Source of the DNA: Apus apus
Lineage: Eukaryota > Chordata > Aves > Apodiformes > Apodidae
Length of the DNA: 64,000 nt
Direction of reading: 5' to 3'
Assembly: GCF_020740795.1 (NCBI RefSeq)
Contig: NC_067305.1
Coordinates: 4,278,001-4,342,000 of the forward strand
Each line of letters starts with the position of its first letter. Positions within the stretch are counted from its first letter, which is position 1. The translations under genes and the position numbers were made by a program. The notes under the pieces are model-generated. The model was not told where the DNA came from, did no database searches, and saw only the letters and a list, made by a program, of their open reading frames with translations. Positions 38,301 to 44,790 of this stretch are shown piece by piece.

Positions 38301-41300
38301 GAAGATGTGACACCATACAACACAGTGTATCTGAAATCAAAGACCTTGCTTATGCAGTAATAGATGGTACTGAAGCATCTGCTTGCTTGTCCAGAGCATC
38401 TTTTAGAACCTAATGGCTTTCTCAATCACAGGACTGTTTAAAGGAAAACAATGACTAAATATTAATAACAAACTATAACTGTTGTATTGCACTGATGAAC
38501 CTGAACCAAGGCAGCAAATCAGCAATGAAATGATCCAGCAAACCCAACTGCCTTAAGATAGGGTGAAATTTGGTTTCAAGGTCAAAGCCATCAGCTGTAA
38601 TTGTAAAATAAAAGTGGGAAAATCTAAGATAGTTTTATAAAAAATAATGGTAATTAAAAAAAAAAAGGCAAAAAAGTAAATTTGTTCCTGTCTCCCACCA
38701 GATTGAAGAACACAATGGTCATGTATTCACAAACTACCAAGTGAGCATTCGGCAGTCGTGCGAGCACTGCTCGTCCTACATCTGGCCCATGGAGAAGGCC
38801 TGTCTCTGCAGTGGTGAGTGAGGTCCTCCCTGCTCTCTCATCTGCAGGGTGTGCAGATGGCTTGTCACCTTGGCTGGTACAGATGGGACTTAGTGAACAG
38901 TGTGCACAAGTTATATAGCAAGTGGATCACAGAATGGTTTGGGCTGGAAGGGATCGTAAAGATCATGAGGTTCCAACCCCCTGCATGGGCAGGGACACCT
39001 CCCACCAGCCCAGGCTGCTCCAAGCCCCATCCAACCTGCCCTTCAACACTGCCAGGGATGGGGCAGCCACAGCTTCCCTGGGCAACCTGGGCCAGGGTCT
39101 CACCACCCTCACACTCCAGAATTTCCTCCTCGTGTCTCACCTCAATCTCCTTCTCCCAGTTTTCATCCATCCCCCCTTGTCCTCTCCCTCCCTGCCCTTG
39201 TCCCAAGTCCCTCCCCAGCTTTCCTGGAGCCCCCGTCACACTAAGCAAAGATAGTCAGCATTTGTTTGGTTTGGAATGTTTCTAACAATTCCTCCTCTCT
39301 CTAGCGTGCAAGTTGACTTGTCACAAGAAATGCATGTCAAAAATCCAGAGCAGCTGTACCTCCTGTGGCAAAAAGGTAAGAACTGTAGATCTGGGATGTG
39401 ATCCCATAAGCCATGTGTGCAAAATGGGGCCTGTTTTTCTCAGCAAGTGAACACTGGATGTCCAGACACTGAGTAGAAGTATCTTAAAGAGTTAAGTTCT
39501 CTTTTCTGTCTGTATAGTCAGAGCCAGGCCCTGCAGTTGCAGAAACAGAAGATTCTTGTAAAAGAGGTGATACTTGAGCTAATTTGGGAACTCTTCCTTT
39601 AGAGTATGTGAGCTCTGTTGGACCAACTGTTAAAGGAATCCTGGAATTGCACCATAAAATTTCTTTATTGCTGCAGCTCAGGAAATCTGCCTTATGATCA
39701 AAGGCTTGTAGCAAGCTCAGATAAAACGCTCAGCTTTTGTTTCTGGAAGCATAAGCTAATTGTAGCATGGAACAATGGAATCTTCTAGCTTGGGAACAGG
39801 TATTCACAGTACTTGGCCTGTATCAATTCCAGACTGAACAGGATGCAGAACCACGTCATTTTGGAGTGTGTGTGAGTTCCTTGACCAGTGAGAGGAATTC
39901 AGTGCCCATTGTCATGGAGAAGTTGCTGGAGTACGTGGAGATGCACGGCCTCTACACTGAGGGCATCTACAGGAAATCAGGGTCAGCAAATCGCATGAAG
40001 GAGCTGAAGCAGTTGCTGCAAGCAGGTCAGGCACTGTTGTCTGCCCTTTCAGTTGCTTGGGTATCAGTTTTCCCTCCAAGTCTCTTCTCTCTGAAAGTAT
40101 CTGGTGCTTTTTAGTGTTTTAGAAACAGCTTTTTGGTGGCCATGCAGGGTTTCATAGAATCATGGAATGGTTTGGGTTGGAAGGGACCTTAAAGATCATC
40201 CAGTTCCAACCCCCCTGCATGGGCAGGGACACCTCCCACCAGCCCAGGCTGCTCCAAGCCCCATCCAACCTGCCCTTCAACACTGCCAGGGATGGGGCAG
40301 CCACAGCTTCCCTGGGCAACCTGGGCCAGGGTCTCACCACCCTCACACTCCAGAATTTCCTCCTTAAGTACAACCAAAATCTCCCCTTTTCCAGTTTTAA
40401 TCCATTCACCGTTGTCCCAAGTCCCTCCCCAGCTTTCCTGGAGCCCCTTCAGGCACTGGAAGGTGCTCTAAGGTCTCCCTGGAGCCTTCTCTTCTCTAGG
40501 CTGAACACCCCAACTCTTCCAGCCTGTCTCCAGAGCAGAGCTCCAGCCTTTGGATCATCTTCATGGCCCTTCTCTGGACTTGCTCCATTAATTTGTTGGC
40601 TGGAAAAAGCTGCCTTGTACATAAGTGACTATCAGCAGACTTGTTTGTTTCTTCTGAGTTGCCACTTGGGTTCTGTAAACAGGAGATTTGACTGTTTCTA
40701 ATCTTTCTTTGGGGTCTCATTGTGTGCATCAAAAGAGTGAACTGCTCTAAATAAAACACTTCCTTTCAGATCCCAGTTCAGTGAAGCTGGAGAACTACCC
40801 TATCCACACCATCACGGGCATCCTGAAGCAGTGGCTGAGGGAGTTACCAGACCCTCTCATGACATCTGCACAGTACAATGATTTTCTCCGAGCTGTAGGT
40901 AGGTTTTAGAAATGCTCCAAGTGATGATTTTCCTTTAACTCATGATGTCCTTGGGAAAAGAAACTCTTAAGATGCTCATACTGGCTAAACAGCTTCCTTC
41001 CAGTTCACTTACAGCAATTATTTTGGACATTTTACATATAACACTTTTCAAGGAATTTCTTTTCTAGCTTATTTGACCTTGCTTCAGGATTCCCTGTTTT
41101 TGTAGTATAATGTCACTCTAGTGTCTCTCTTCAGGTGCTCTTTCTGAAAGCAATGAGCAGGTTTCCTTTAATACAAGGGTTTTCTTTTTCTCTTTGATAT
41201 TCTGAACCAGATCTAGAAATCCAGGTACCTCAAATCTTTAGATTCATTTAACTTCAATGGGATTAAGGCACCTAAATATTTTTGGAGATTCTGATGTGTC

Positions 41301-44300
41301 GCTTGATGGTTGCTAATGGCAGCAGCATCTGAAAAAGCAGGAAATTTGCAGTGCCAGGAAGGGGTACTTTAACATCCAGTTATAACAATTTGTAAATGAA
41401 ATTGCAGTGGCTTCTAAGAGTTTAATCTGTCTGTTGCAGATGGTTTGAGACAATGTCAGAAAGCACTTGGAGATTTGCCACTAGTGTTTCACCAATTATT
41501 ATTTTGTTCTTTCTCCCCTTGTGCAGAACTACCAGAAAAACAGGAGCAGCTCTGTGCCATTTACAGTGTCCTTGAACAGCTTCCACAAGCAAATCATAAC
41601 ACCTTGGAGAGACTCATCTTCCATCTGGTCAAGTAATGAGTTTAATTCATTTGGAAAGAAACTCTAGAGGCCTCCTTGCAATGTTGTTTTGGAACTCTGG
41701 CAAAGTTTGATCTGATTGCTTGTGTTCTAGCACCATTTGCTTAAAATCCTTTTTTTTTTTTTCTTCTTCCCTGAACATGGAACTTCAGAGTGGCTTTGAT
41801 AGAAGATGTCAACCGTATGTCACCCAATGCCTTGGCCATTGTATTTGCTCCGTGTCTCTTGCGTTGTCCTGATACCTCTGACCCCTTAACCAGCATGAAG
41901 GATGTTTCAAAAACAACCATGTAAGTTTTAGAAGAAACAATACTTGGAAACATGCTGGGAGGCCAGTTCTCCCACCTGCCTTTGTTACAACCTTAGTCAT
42001 ATCAAGCTGAGAAGGGGAGGGTCGAGAGTTGCTAAATTCTGGCTTTGGTTGTCCCCAAAGCTTTCCTAGTACTAAACTCTGCTGCTCAATAAACTCTTGC
42101 CCTTTTGTCCAGGTGTGTAGAGATGCTCATAAAGGAGCAGATAAGGAAGTACAAGATCAAAATGGATGAAATCAGTCAGCTGGAAGCAGCCGAGAGCATC
42201 GCTTTTCGACGCCTCTCGTTGCTTCGGCAGAACACGGTGAGTGTTGAAGGAAACCACAGAACCACCCAGGCCAGCAGAAAACATCCCACCACTTTCTTGG
42301 GAAGGGATGTGCTACTTATTTATCCTGTCCACCCCATTCAGTCAGTGGAAGATCAATTGCAAGAGGAGCAGAAAAGGGATTTGGACTTGCCCAAAGCTAA
42401 ATATACAGCTGTACTGGACTCTGGTTTGATAAAGGGCTCAGGGGTGGGGATCAAAAGCTCTTGGCAGGTAATTCAGTCAGTAGAACTAATATTGCTGAGT
42501 CTCTTGCATAGCAAGGGAGTTCCTTCACTCCAGAGATGGATGGTGGACATAAATATGCTGCAAATACAGTTTTTTCTTTTGTTTTTGTTGTGTTGATTGA
42601 AACAAACCAAACTCTGTCTGATCAGAAGCTGCATATAGTGAATTTGCTCTTCATCTCTCTCTAGCTCTGGCCTGTAAAACTTGGGTTTTCTTCCCCTTAT
42701 GAGGGGATGCTGGTATGTACACCACCTGTGTTCAGGGTGCATGGTTGGTTTTGTTTCTTATGGTACTATTGCATGACTAAAAAACTCACTCTGTGTATTG
42801 TAACTTGGTTTTAAGGACCCTTTTTTGAACAATCAAGGCTGCATGTGTTGGTGTAACTTTCCCCCCAGGCTGCATGCAGGGCTGCTGACCTGTCACCACG
42901 GTCAGGCATTCTGACACTGTGTTGGAGGTAATAATATTACTGACAAGTGACTACTAAAACCAAGCTGAGGCTGGCAAATCAAATTACTATGCTTCAAAAA
43001 AAAAAAGGTAACAAACCCCCAGAAATCAGGCGAGCAGGAAGATTTCTGTTACCTTTTGATACATTTGCAGGGATAACTAACAGCTCTTCATCAATTCCAT
43101 CAGCCCTTCATTTGGTCAACTCCTTTGCCTTCCACCTTGCAACTAGTAGACAGTCAAGACTTGTCTAACTGCTTATGGCTGAGGAGGGTTACACATAAAT
43201 TTGTCTTGCAGACTAAAAGCTCACAGGTCAAAGGGAATGACAGTGGCAACTCAGAGCTGGACTCACTGCATGAAGAAGAGGAAGTTTCTGAAGCTGATAA
43301 CAGGGAAAAGGAGATTCTCATCGATCGCATACAGTCGATAAAGGAAGAAAAGTAAGTCACCCTTTGTCTGCAGGTTGTGACACAGATAGTAAAGCAGTTC
43401 ACTTTTTTGTCCAGAATGCTCTAGTTAATTATCTCCTGTAGGCCTTTATGAAGGTGAAAAGGAAAATGCAAAGGACTAGCTGAAAGTACCATGAGAATTG
43501 CTATTTTATGGCTCTATGCAGGAAGGTTTGCCTCAGAAAAGGAGCTGCACAGAGTTGCTCAGATCAGAGACTTTGTCTTTCTCGAGTGCTCCAACCTCTG
43601 TTTTGATGCAGGGAAGATATAACTTACCGGTTACCTGAGCTTGATCAACGAGGCTCTGATGAGGAAAATGTAGACTCTGAGACCTCAGCAAGCACAGAGA
43701 GTCTGCTTGAAGATAGAACAGGACGGGTGGATACCGAAGGTCAGTATTAAGGTAGTGTGTGTTTTTTTTTATTCTACATCTTTCACTGCGCACAGCCGGG
43801 TGACCGAGCGCTACCTGGTCCCAGTTGCTTGTATCACGTTACATTTTTACCTGTGCTTTCAGTATCTAAGTATCTTGTTTCTTTAAAGCAACTATTGGGT
43901 TACACTGCCGTGCTCAGAGCTCCCATATGCCTGCCAAAGACATTTGCAAAGTGCCTTCTCTTTTGCAAACCTCTTTGAATCCTTCCTCTGCATCCCTGGC
44001 TTCGAGACGCAGATCATCTTTAACACTGTCCAAGATTAAAGTGCCCCGTCGAACTCCAGTGATGCCAACAGCAAACATAAAACTGCCTCCTGGGATTTTC
44101 AAGTGTACAGAATCCCAGGACAGAATTTCAGCTAACGAAGAGTCTCAAATCGTGGTGAGACGAAGGGAGCAGCCAGCGAGGCGAACGGATAAAATCCACT
44201 CTGTGTACGTTGCACAAGGGTCTGCACTGGCCCACGCTCAGGAACTCTTGGGTGAATATGAACCCACAGCAAAAGTAAAACGGAGGTTTTCAGACCCTTA

Positions 44301-44328
44301 CTCTCACATTCCCTGTCTGGAGAAGTGA
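10525..44328 (+). CDS. MYO9B: MYO9B, unconventional myosin-IXb (whole coding span, 41 coding exons)
   Basis: Class IX myosins are single-headed, processive actin motors whose tail carries a RhoGAP domain that inactivates Rho at sites of actin remodelling. The joined exons total 6,624 nt (2,207 codons plus stop), near the roughly 2,150 residues of human MYO9B, and every junction keeps phase. Order: RA-like domain about 15-115; motor about 145-960 with P-loop GESGSGKT at 238-245, switch [11 protein letters not shown] and switch [10 protein letters not shown]; four IQ motifs about 970-1,066; poorly conserved tail 1,067-1,500; conserved pre-C1 block 1,520-1,667; C1 zinc finger about 1,670-1,725; RhoGAP about 1,740-1,930 with arginine finger R1775; acidic and basic C-terminus. 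I chose the ATG at 10,525 because the next residues align with mammalian MYO9B and an earlier ATG gives only 5 codons. No frameshift or premature stop is seen. MYO9A is the paralogue, but MYO9B fits the N-terminus, C-terminus and gene order better. Confidence 0.96.
13980..14112 (-). mobile_element. CR1 LINE fragment (3' end)
   Basis: The left edge AATCATGGAATGGTTTGGGT and the next 110 bp match the reverse complement of the avian CR1 3' end. It is short and diverged (GGGGAGGTTGCTTCAATTCC), so it is an older copy, 5' truncated as usual for CR1. Confidence 0.85.
18744..19133 (-). mobile_element. CR1 LINE fragment, older subfamily
   Basis: Starts CATGGAATCACAGAATCATT and continues with GGTTGGAAAAGATCTTTAAG, CTGGGCAGCCTGTTCCAATG and GTTCTTCCTAATGTCTGGTC, classic CR1 blocks in reverse complement. 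It differs from the tight group of similar copies elsewhere in the window, so it belongs to another, probably older, subfamily. Confidence 0.9.
19710..19804 (+). CDS. MYO9B: MYO9B exon 3: switch I
   Basis: Codons 280-311. Contains [19 protein letters not shown], the switch I loop that senses the ATP gamma-phosphate. Donor GTAAGT, ending 2 nt into a Gly codon. Confidence 0.97.
20195..20257 (+). CDS. MYO9B: MYO9B exon 4 (motor)
   Basis: Codons 311-332 ([20 protein letters not shown]), the conserved ring around the active site. Acceptor CTTTAG, donor GTAAGA; phase matches both neighbours. Confidence 0.95.
20381..20480 (+). CDS. MYO9B: MYO9B exon 5 (motor)
   Basis: Codons 332-365, [20 protein letters not shown] and the following helix, the myosin NFHVFYxLL-type block. 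Acceptor TTGTAG, donor GTAATG. Confidence 0.95.
20621..20721 (+). CDS. MYO9B: MYO9B exon 6 (motor)
   Basis: Codons 366-399, including [14 protein letters not shown] of the upper 50-kDa domain. Acceptor CTTCACAG, donor GTATGT. Confidence 0.95.
20942..21071 (+). CDS. MYO9B: MYO9B exon 7 (motor)
   Basis: Codons 399-442, [20 protein letters not shown] then an acidic loop and [10 protein letters not shown]. Typical myosin IFxxLAAILHLGN block. Acceptor TTTCTTAG, donor GTAGAG. Confidence 0.95.
21543..21632 (+). CDS. MYO9B: MYO9B exon 8 (motor)
   Basis: Codons 443-472, [20 protein letters not shown] plus PYSLNE, leading to the cardiomyopathy-loop region. Acceptor CTTTGAAG, donor GTGAGT, phase 0 on both sides. 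Confidence 0.95.
21858..21974 (+). CDS. MYO9B: MYO9B exon 9 (motor)
   Basis: Codons 473-511, [20 protein letters not shown] and downstream helix, the conserved ARDALAKxxYxxLFxWIV block. Acceptor TCTGCAG, donor GTAAGT. Confidence 0.96.
22158..22518 (-). mobile_element. CR1 LINE fragment in MYO9B intron 9
   Basis: Reverse-complement CR1 3' end starting CATAGAATCATGGGATGG and running about 360 bp to CTGCTATGAGGTCTCCCTGG. It is closely similar to copies near 26,182, 38,925, 40,151, 48,885, 52,649 and 55,239, pointing to one relatively recent subfamily. It ends only about 70 bp before exon 10. Confidence 0.93.
22588..22722 (+). CDS. MYO9B: MYO9B exon 10: switch II and relay helix
   Basis: Codons 512-556. 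Contains [20 protein letters not shown] (switch II) and [17 protein letters not shown] (relay helix). Acceptor CTTCTAG, donor GTAAGA. Confidence 0.98.
22723..24656 (+). other. MYO9B: MYO9B intron 10 (1.9 kb)
   Basis: Noncoding. Notable only for T-runs near 23,088-23,103 and 23,429-23,440 and a short CAT triplet run (23,880-23,895). No transposon recognised. Confidence 0.6.
24657..24778 (+). CDS. MYO9B: MYO9B exon 11 (motor)
   Basis: Codons 557-597, [20 protein letters not shown] then [17 protein letters not shown]. Matches the myosin EEY..EGI.W..I.F.DN block. Acceptor CTACACAG, donor GTAAGC. Confidence 0.96.
25376..25517 (+). CDS. MYO9B: MYO9B exon 12 (motor)
   Basis: Codons 597-644, [20 protein letters not shown] and [15 protein letters not shown]. 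The FxIxHFAGxVxY motif is diagnostic of the myosin motor. Acceptor ATTCCTAG, donor GTAGGT. Confidence 0.97.
25787..25982 (+). CDS. MYO9B: MYO9B exon 13 (motor, start of loop 2)
   Basis: Codons 645-710, [20 protein letters not shown] followed by a locally GC-rich, Ala/Arg-rich stretch ([20 protein letters not shown]) entering the large class IX loop 2. Donor GTATGG. Confidence 0.95.
26182..26571 (+). mobile_element. CR1 LINE fragment in MYO9B intron 13
   Basis: Plus-orientation CR1 3' end, from GAGAGTTGGGGTGTTCAGCC to CCATTCTGTGATTC. About 390 bp, closely similar to the minus-oriented copies, so it forms a long inverted repeat with the intron 9 copy at 22,158. Confidence 0.93.
26986..27061 (+). 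CDS. MYO9B: MYO9B exon 14 (loop 2)
   Basis: Codons 710-735, [20 protein letters not shown] then EKVYR. Short loop-2 exon with acceptor CATAACAG and donor GTGAGA, leaving 2 nt of an Arg codon. Confidence 0.92.
27344..27412 (+). repeat. Small tandem repeat, GTGTGTCCCTGCAGCCAGGCTC units
   Basis: Two near-identical copies of about 27 bp plus a partial third lie 150-220 bp upstream of the loop-2 extra exon. Each full copy contains CCCTGCAG, which resembles a 3' splice site and could act as a decoy acceptor. Confidence 0.7.
27561..27650 (+). CDS. MYO9B: MYO9B exon 15, extra in-frame loop-2 exon (possible cassette)
   Basis: A 90-nt open segment between CCTTTTGCAG and a GTAAGT donor. It enters and leaves in the same phase, so inclusion or skipping both keep the frame. 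It adds about 30 acidic residues ([20 protein letters not shown]) within loop 2, codons 735-765. The mammalian MYO9B I recall passes directly to the DMHEQ-type block of exon 16. The [11 protein letters not shown] type of sequence recalls loop 2 of the paralogue MYO9A. Splice sites and phase are seen; alternative use is inferred. Confidence 0.8.
28367..28425 (+). mobile_element. Short CR1 3'-end remnant
   Basis: GGTTGGACTCGATGATCTTA followed by AAGGTCTTTTCCAA, the terminal 50-60 bp of a CR1 in plus orientation. Severely 5' truncated. Confidence 0.75.
28728..28838 (+). CDS. MYO9B: MYO9B exon 16 (loop 2 to lower 50-kDa domain)
   Basis: Codons 765-802, [20 protein letters not shown] and [14 protein letters not shown]. 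Strongly conserved class IX block. Acceptor ATTTTAG, donor GTGAGT. Confidence 0.96.
29042..29308 (+). mobile_element. CR1 LINE fragment in MYO9B intron 16
   Basis: Plus-orientation CR1: GAGGGGAGGTTGAGGCTGGA, GAGGCTGCCCAGGGAGGTGG and GGTTGGACTTGATGATCTTA are recognisable. About 265 bp, more diverged than the recent group. Confidence 0.88.
30171..30210 (+). CDS. MYO9B: MYO9B exon 17 (40 nt)
   Basis: Codons 802-815, [13 protein letters not shown], a basic class IX segment identical in type to mammalian MYO9B. Very short exon with acceptor TTTTAACAG and donor GTAAAG. Confidence 0.94.
30743..30865 (+). CDS. MYO9B: MYO9B exon 18 (motor, lower 50-kDa)
   Basis: Codons 816-856, [20 protein letters not shown] and [13 protein letters not shown]. 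The poly-basic KKKK and SISAQF precede the actin-binding helix. Acceptor CTTCTAG, donor GTAGGT. Confidence 0.96.
31294..31374 (+). CDS. MYO9B: MYO9B exon 19 (motor)
   Basis: Codons 857-883, [20 protein letters not shown] then IRSNAEK, matching the myosin LM..L..T.PHFVRCIxPN block. Acceptor ATTCCAG, donor GTGAGA. Confidence 0.97.
31558..31668 (+). CDS. MYO9B: MYO9B exon 20: SH helices
   Basis: Codons 884-920, [20 protein letters not shown] then YSAKYTFQ, the QLRYxGxLExxRIRRxGY helix that couples the active site to the converter. Acceptor TTTTCAG, donor GTAGGT. Confidence 0.97.
31857..31979 (+). CDS. MYO9B: MYO9B exon 21: converter
   Basis: Codons 921-961, [20 protein letters not shown] and YQIGMTK. 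Acceptor TTTCACAG; the donor is GTCTGT, one of the weakest in the gene, but phase and the following VFMKE support it. Confidence 0.93.
32257..32348 (+). mobile_element. CR1 3'-end fragment in MYO9B intron 21
   Basis: About 90 bp in plus orientation with GGTGGGAGGTGTCCCTGTCC and CTTTAAGGTCCCTTTCAACT, ending CTGTGATTC. Confidence 0.88.
32557..32706 (+). CDS. MYO9B: MYO9B exon 22: lever arm, IQ1 and start of IQ2
   Basis: Codons 962-1,011. VFMKE ends the converter; [19 protein letters not shown] is IQ1 and RQAAIVLQ starts IQ2. IQ motifs bind calmodulin. Acceptor TGAGCAG, donor GTATCT. Confidence 0.95.
32819..32985 (+). CDS. MYO9B: MYO9B exon 23: IQ2-IQ4
   Basis: Codons 1,012-1,067. [12 protein letters not shown] completes IQ2, [14 protein letters not shown] is IQ3 and [14 protein letters not shown] is IQ4, spaced about 23 residues as expected. 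Acceptor CTTGTCAG, donor GTAAAG. Confidence 0.95.
33344..34285 (+). CDS. MYO9B: MYO9B exon 24: large tail exon
   Basis: Codons 1,067-1,381 (942 nt), the longest exon. It is highly charged and low in hydrophobic residues, probably disordered. Only islands are conserved with mammals, notably [15 protein letters not shown] near 33,600-33,650, [11 protein letters not shown] near 33,980 and MLSQSLDE near 34,225. The donor GTAAGG at 34,286 overlaps a TAA stop in the exon frame, so read-through ends the protein at once. Confidence 0.95.
34810..34876 (+). CDS. MYO9B: MYO9B exon 25 (tail)
   Basis: Codons 1,381-1,403, [20 protein letters not shown]-type Ser-rich segment that aligns loosely with the mammalian tail (RRTSFSTSDVSKLLPSLAKAQ region). 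Acceptor CATTGCAG, donor GTAGGG; phase fits both sides. Confidence 0.85.
35232..35359 (+). CDS. MYO9B: MYO9B exon 26 (tail)
   Basis: Codons 1,404-1,446, polar tail with [17 protein letters not shown], matching the mammalian VQKKKPGDASSLPDA region. Acceptor TTCTGCAG, donor GTATGT. Confidence 0.88.
35590..35800. mobile_element. Possible ancient interspersed-repeat remnant
   Basis: CAGACCAAAGGTCTGTCTAG near 35,618 resembles a block I associate with old CR1/L3-like amniote repeats. The rest is too diverged to classify. Confidence 0.3.
36022..36176 (+). CDS. MYO9B: MYO9B exon 27 (tail)
   Basis: Codons 1,446-1,498, [20 protein letters not shown] then an acidic segment. It aligns with human DSKSTFKRLFLHKTKDKK. 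Acceptor GTCTTCAG; the donor GTGAAG at 36,177 is weak but gives the required phase into exon 28. Confidence 0.85.
36283..36473 (+). CDS. MYO9B: MYO9B exon 28 (conserved pre-C1 block)
   Basis: Codons 1,498-1,561, [19 protein letters not shown] and [15 protein letters not shown], strongly conserved with mammals after a polar linker. Acceptor TTTCCCAG, donor GTAAAA. Confidence 0.95.
36927..37025 (+). CDS. MYO9B: MYO9B exon 29
   Basis: Codons 1,562-1,594, [20 protein letters not shown] and [12 protein letters not shown]. Acceptor CTTCTAG, donor GTAAGT. Confidence 0.96.
37495..37671 (+). CDS. MYO9B: MYO9B exon 30
   Basis: Codons 1,595-1,653, [20 protein letters not shown] and [20 protein letters not shown], a helical block conserved in class IX tails. 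Acceptor CTCTAG, donor GTATGA. Confidence 0.95.
38143..38184 (+). CDS. MYO9B: MYO9B exon 31 (42 nt, basic)
   Basis: Codons 1,654-1,667, [14 protein letters not shown], a basic cluster before the C1 domain, matching [13 protein letters not shown] of mammals. Could be a nuclear-localisation-like or membrane-charge patch. Acceptor CCCTGCAG, donor GTAAGT. Confidence 0.94.
38702..38813 (+). CDS. MYO9B: MYO9B exon 32: C1 zinc finger, first half
   Basis: Codons 1,668-1,705. [20 protein letters not shown] gives the first His and CxxC pair of the H-C2-C2-H-C2 zinc ligands of a C1 domain. Acceptor CCCACCAG, donor GTGAGT. Confidence 0.97.
38925..39236 (-). mobile_element. CR1 LINE fragment in MYO9B intron 32
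   Basis: Starts GATCACAGAATGGTTTGGGC and runs about 310 bp in reverse orientation. Nearly the same sequence as the copy at 40,151, with the same orientation 1.2 kb away; it ends 70 bp before exon 33. Confidence 0.93.
39305..39375 (+). CDS. MYO9B: MYO9B exon 33: C1 zinc finger, second half
   Basis: Codons 1,705-1,728, [18 protein letters not shown] supplies the remaining Cys and His zinc ligands. Acceptor TCTCTAG, donor GTAAGA. Confidence 0.96.
39833..40025 (+). CDS. MYO9B: MYO9B exon 34: RhoGAP with arginine finger
   Basis: Codons 1,729-1,793. [20 protein letters not shown] opens the RhoGAP fold and [16 protein letters not shown] carries the catalytic arginine finger (AGG at 39,971-39,973, residue 1,775), so GAP activity should be intact. 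Acceptor ATTCCAG; donor GTCAGG is weak. Confidence 0.97.
40151..40590 (-). mobile_element. CR1 LINE fragment in MYO9B intron 34
   Basis: Reverse orientation, starting TTCATAGAATCATGGAATGG and reaching CTTCTCTGGACTTGCTCCAT, about 440 bp, the longest copy of the recent group in the window. Confidence 0.94.
40770..40898 (+). CDS. MYO9B: MYO9B exon 35 (RhoGAP)
   Basis: Codons 1,793-1,836, [20 protein letters not shown] and ELPDPLM, the conserved RhoGAP KxWLRELPxPL helix. Acceptor CTTTCAG, donor GTAGGT. Confidence 0.97.
41527..41632 (+). CDS. MYO9B: MYO9B exon 36 (RhoGAP)
   Basis: Codons 1,836-1,871, [20 protein letters not shown] and [14 protein letters not shown], RhoGAP core helix. Acceptor TGTGCAG, donor GTAATG. 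Confidence 0.97.
41789..41920 (+). CDS. MYO9B: MYO9B exon 37 (RhoGAP)
   Basis: Codons 1,871-1,915, [20 protein letters not shown] and following, matching the RhoGAP NxMxxxNLAxVFxPxLLR motif with its structural Asn. Acceptor ACTTCAG, donor GTAAGT. Confidence 0.97.
42113..42236 (+). CDS. MYO9B: MYO9B exon 38 (end of RhoGAP)
   Basis: Codons 1,915-1,956, [20 protein letters not shown] and [16 protein letters not shown]. The last segment is a basic helix after the GAP fold. Acceptor TTGTCCAG, donor GTGAGT. Confidence 0.96.
42665..42712 (+). CDS. MYO9B: MYO9B exon 39 (48 nt)
   Basis: Codons 1,957-1,972, [16 protein letters not shown], conserved with human [16 protein letters not shown]. Symmetrical phase 0, so it can be skipped in frame. 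Acceptor CTCTCTAG, donor GTATGT. Confidence 0.93.
43212..43351 (+). CDS. MYO9B: MYO9B exon 40 (acidic tail)
   Basis: Codons 1,973-2,019, an acidic segment then [19 protein letters not shown], a short amphipathic helix conserved in mammals. Acceptor CTTGCAG, donor GTAAGT. Confidence 0.95.
43612..43739 (+). CDS. MYO9B: MYO9B exon 41
   Basis: Codons 2,019-2,062, [20 protein letters not shown] and [14 protein letters not shown], close to the mammalian sequence. Acceptor GATGCAG, donor GTCAGT (weak +3), ending 1 nt into a codon. Confidence 0.95.
43889..44328 (+). CDS. MYO9B: MYO9B exon 42, last coding exon
   Basis: Codons 2,062-2,207 plus TGA at 44,326-44,328. The acceptor TTTCTTTAAAG at 43,888 gives the phase needed after exon 41; a nearer CAG at 43,917 would not. 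It encodes a basic Ser-rich tail with [19 protein letters not shown], as in human [18 protein letters not shown], and ends [16 protein letters not shown]. Confidence 0.92.
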
Positions 44329-44790
44329 AATACTTAAACAGTCTGGACTTTTTTTGACATTGACTTGCAGCTTTTAACCCTCTGAAGGCTCTGAACTTGT
44401 TCTTTGCAGTGGCTGCTGGGAAGGTAGCCTGGAAATGTACAGTACTGGAAGGGTTAAGCAAGGCTGTTGAAAACAAATACTCTTCACTTTAAATTAAGAC
44501 CCTGCAATGAACATAGAATACAAAACTTACGTTGAGTAAAAAGCCTGAGTTGTGTGTACAGGAGAAAAAAACCCAAGTCCCTTGATTCTGCTGCCGTGCC
44601 TTTTCCCATCTGCCTTACAATGGACTCTCATGGGACCAACAGTGCGTGTGGGTCAACGTGTGTGGCCTTAATTTTTTTTGTTTTTAATGTTTTTATGACA
44701 ATTTTCTGTGTGGTTTACAGAACTGTTCATGTTGTAATAGCCTTAACTGAGACCAAAATATATAAAAACGTTTATTAATACATTGCACTT
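44329..44790 (+). terminator. MYO9B: MYO9B 3' UTR and probable poly(A) region
   Basis: After the stop I see no AATAAA for over 700 bp. Variant signals lie at about 44,535 (AGTAAA) and 44,755-44,785 (AATATATAAA, TATTAATA), followed by a GT-rich stretch at 44,803-44,822. The mRNA probably ends near 44,780, but the site is uncertain. Confidence 0.45.

Noticed and set aside
43918-43929. CAG at 43,915-43,917 as the main acceptor of the last MYO9B exon
   Set aside because: It lies right before the conserved reading frame but gives the wrong phase after exon 41; the AAG acceptor at 43,888 restores phase and adds 10 residues.
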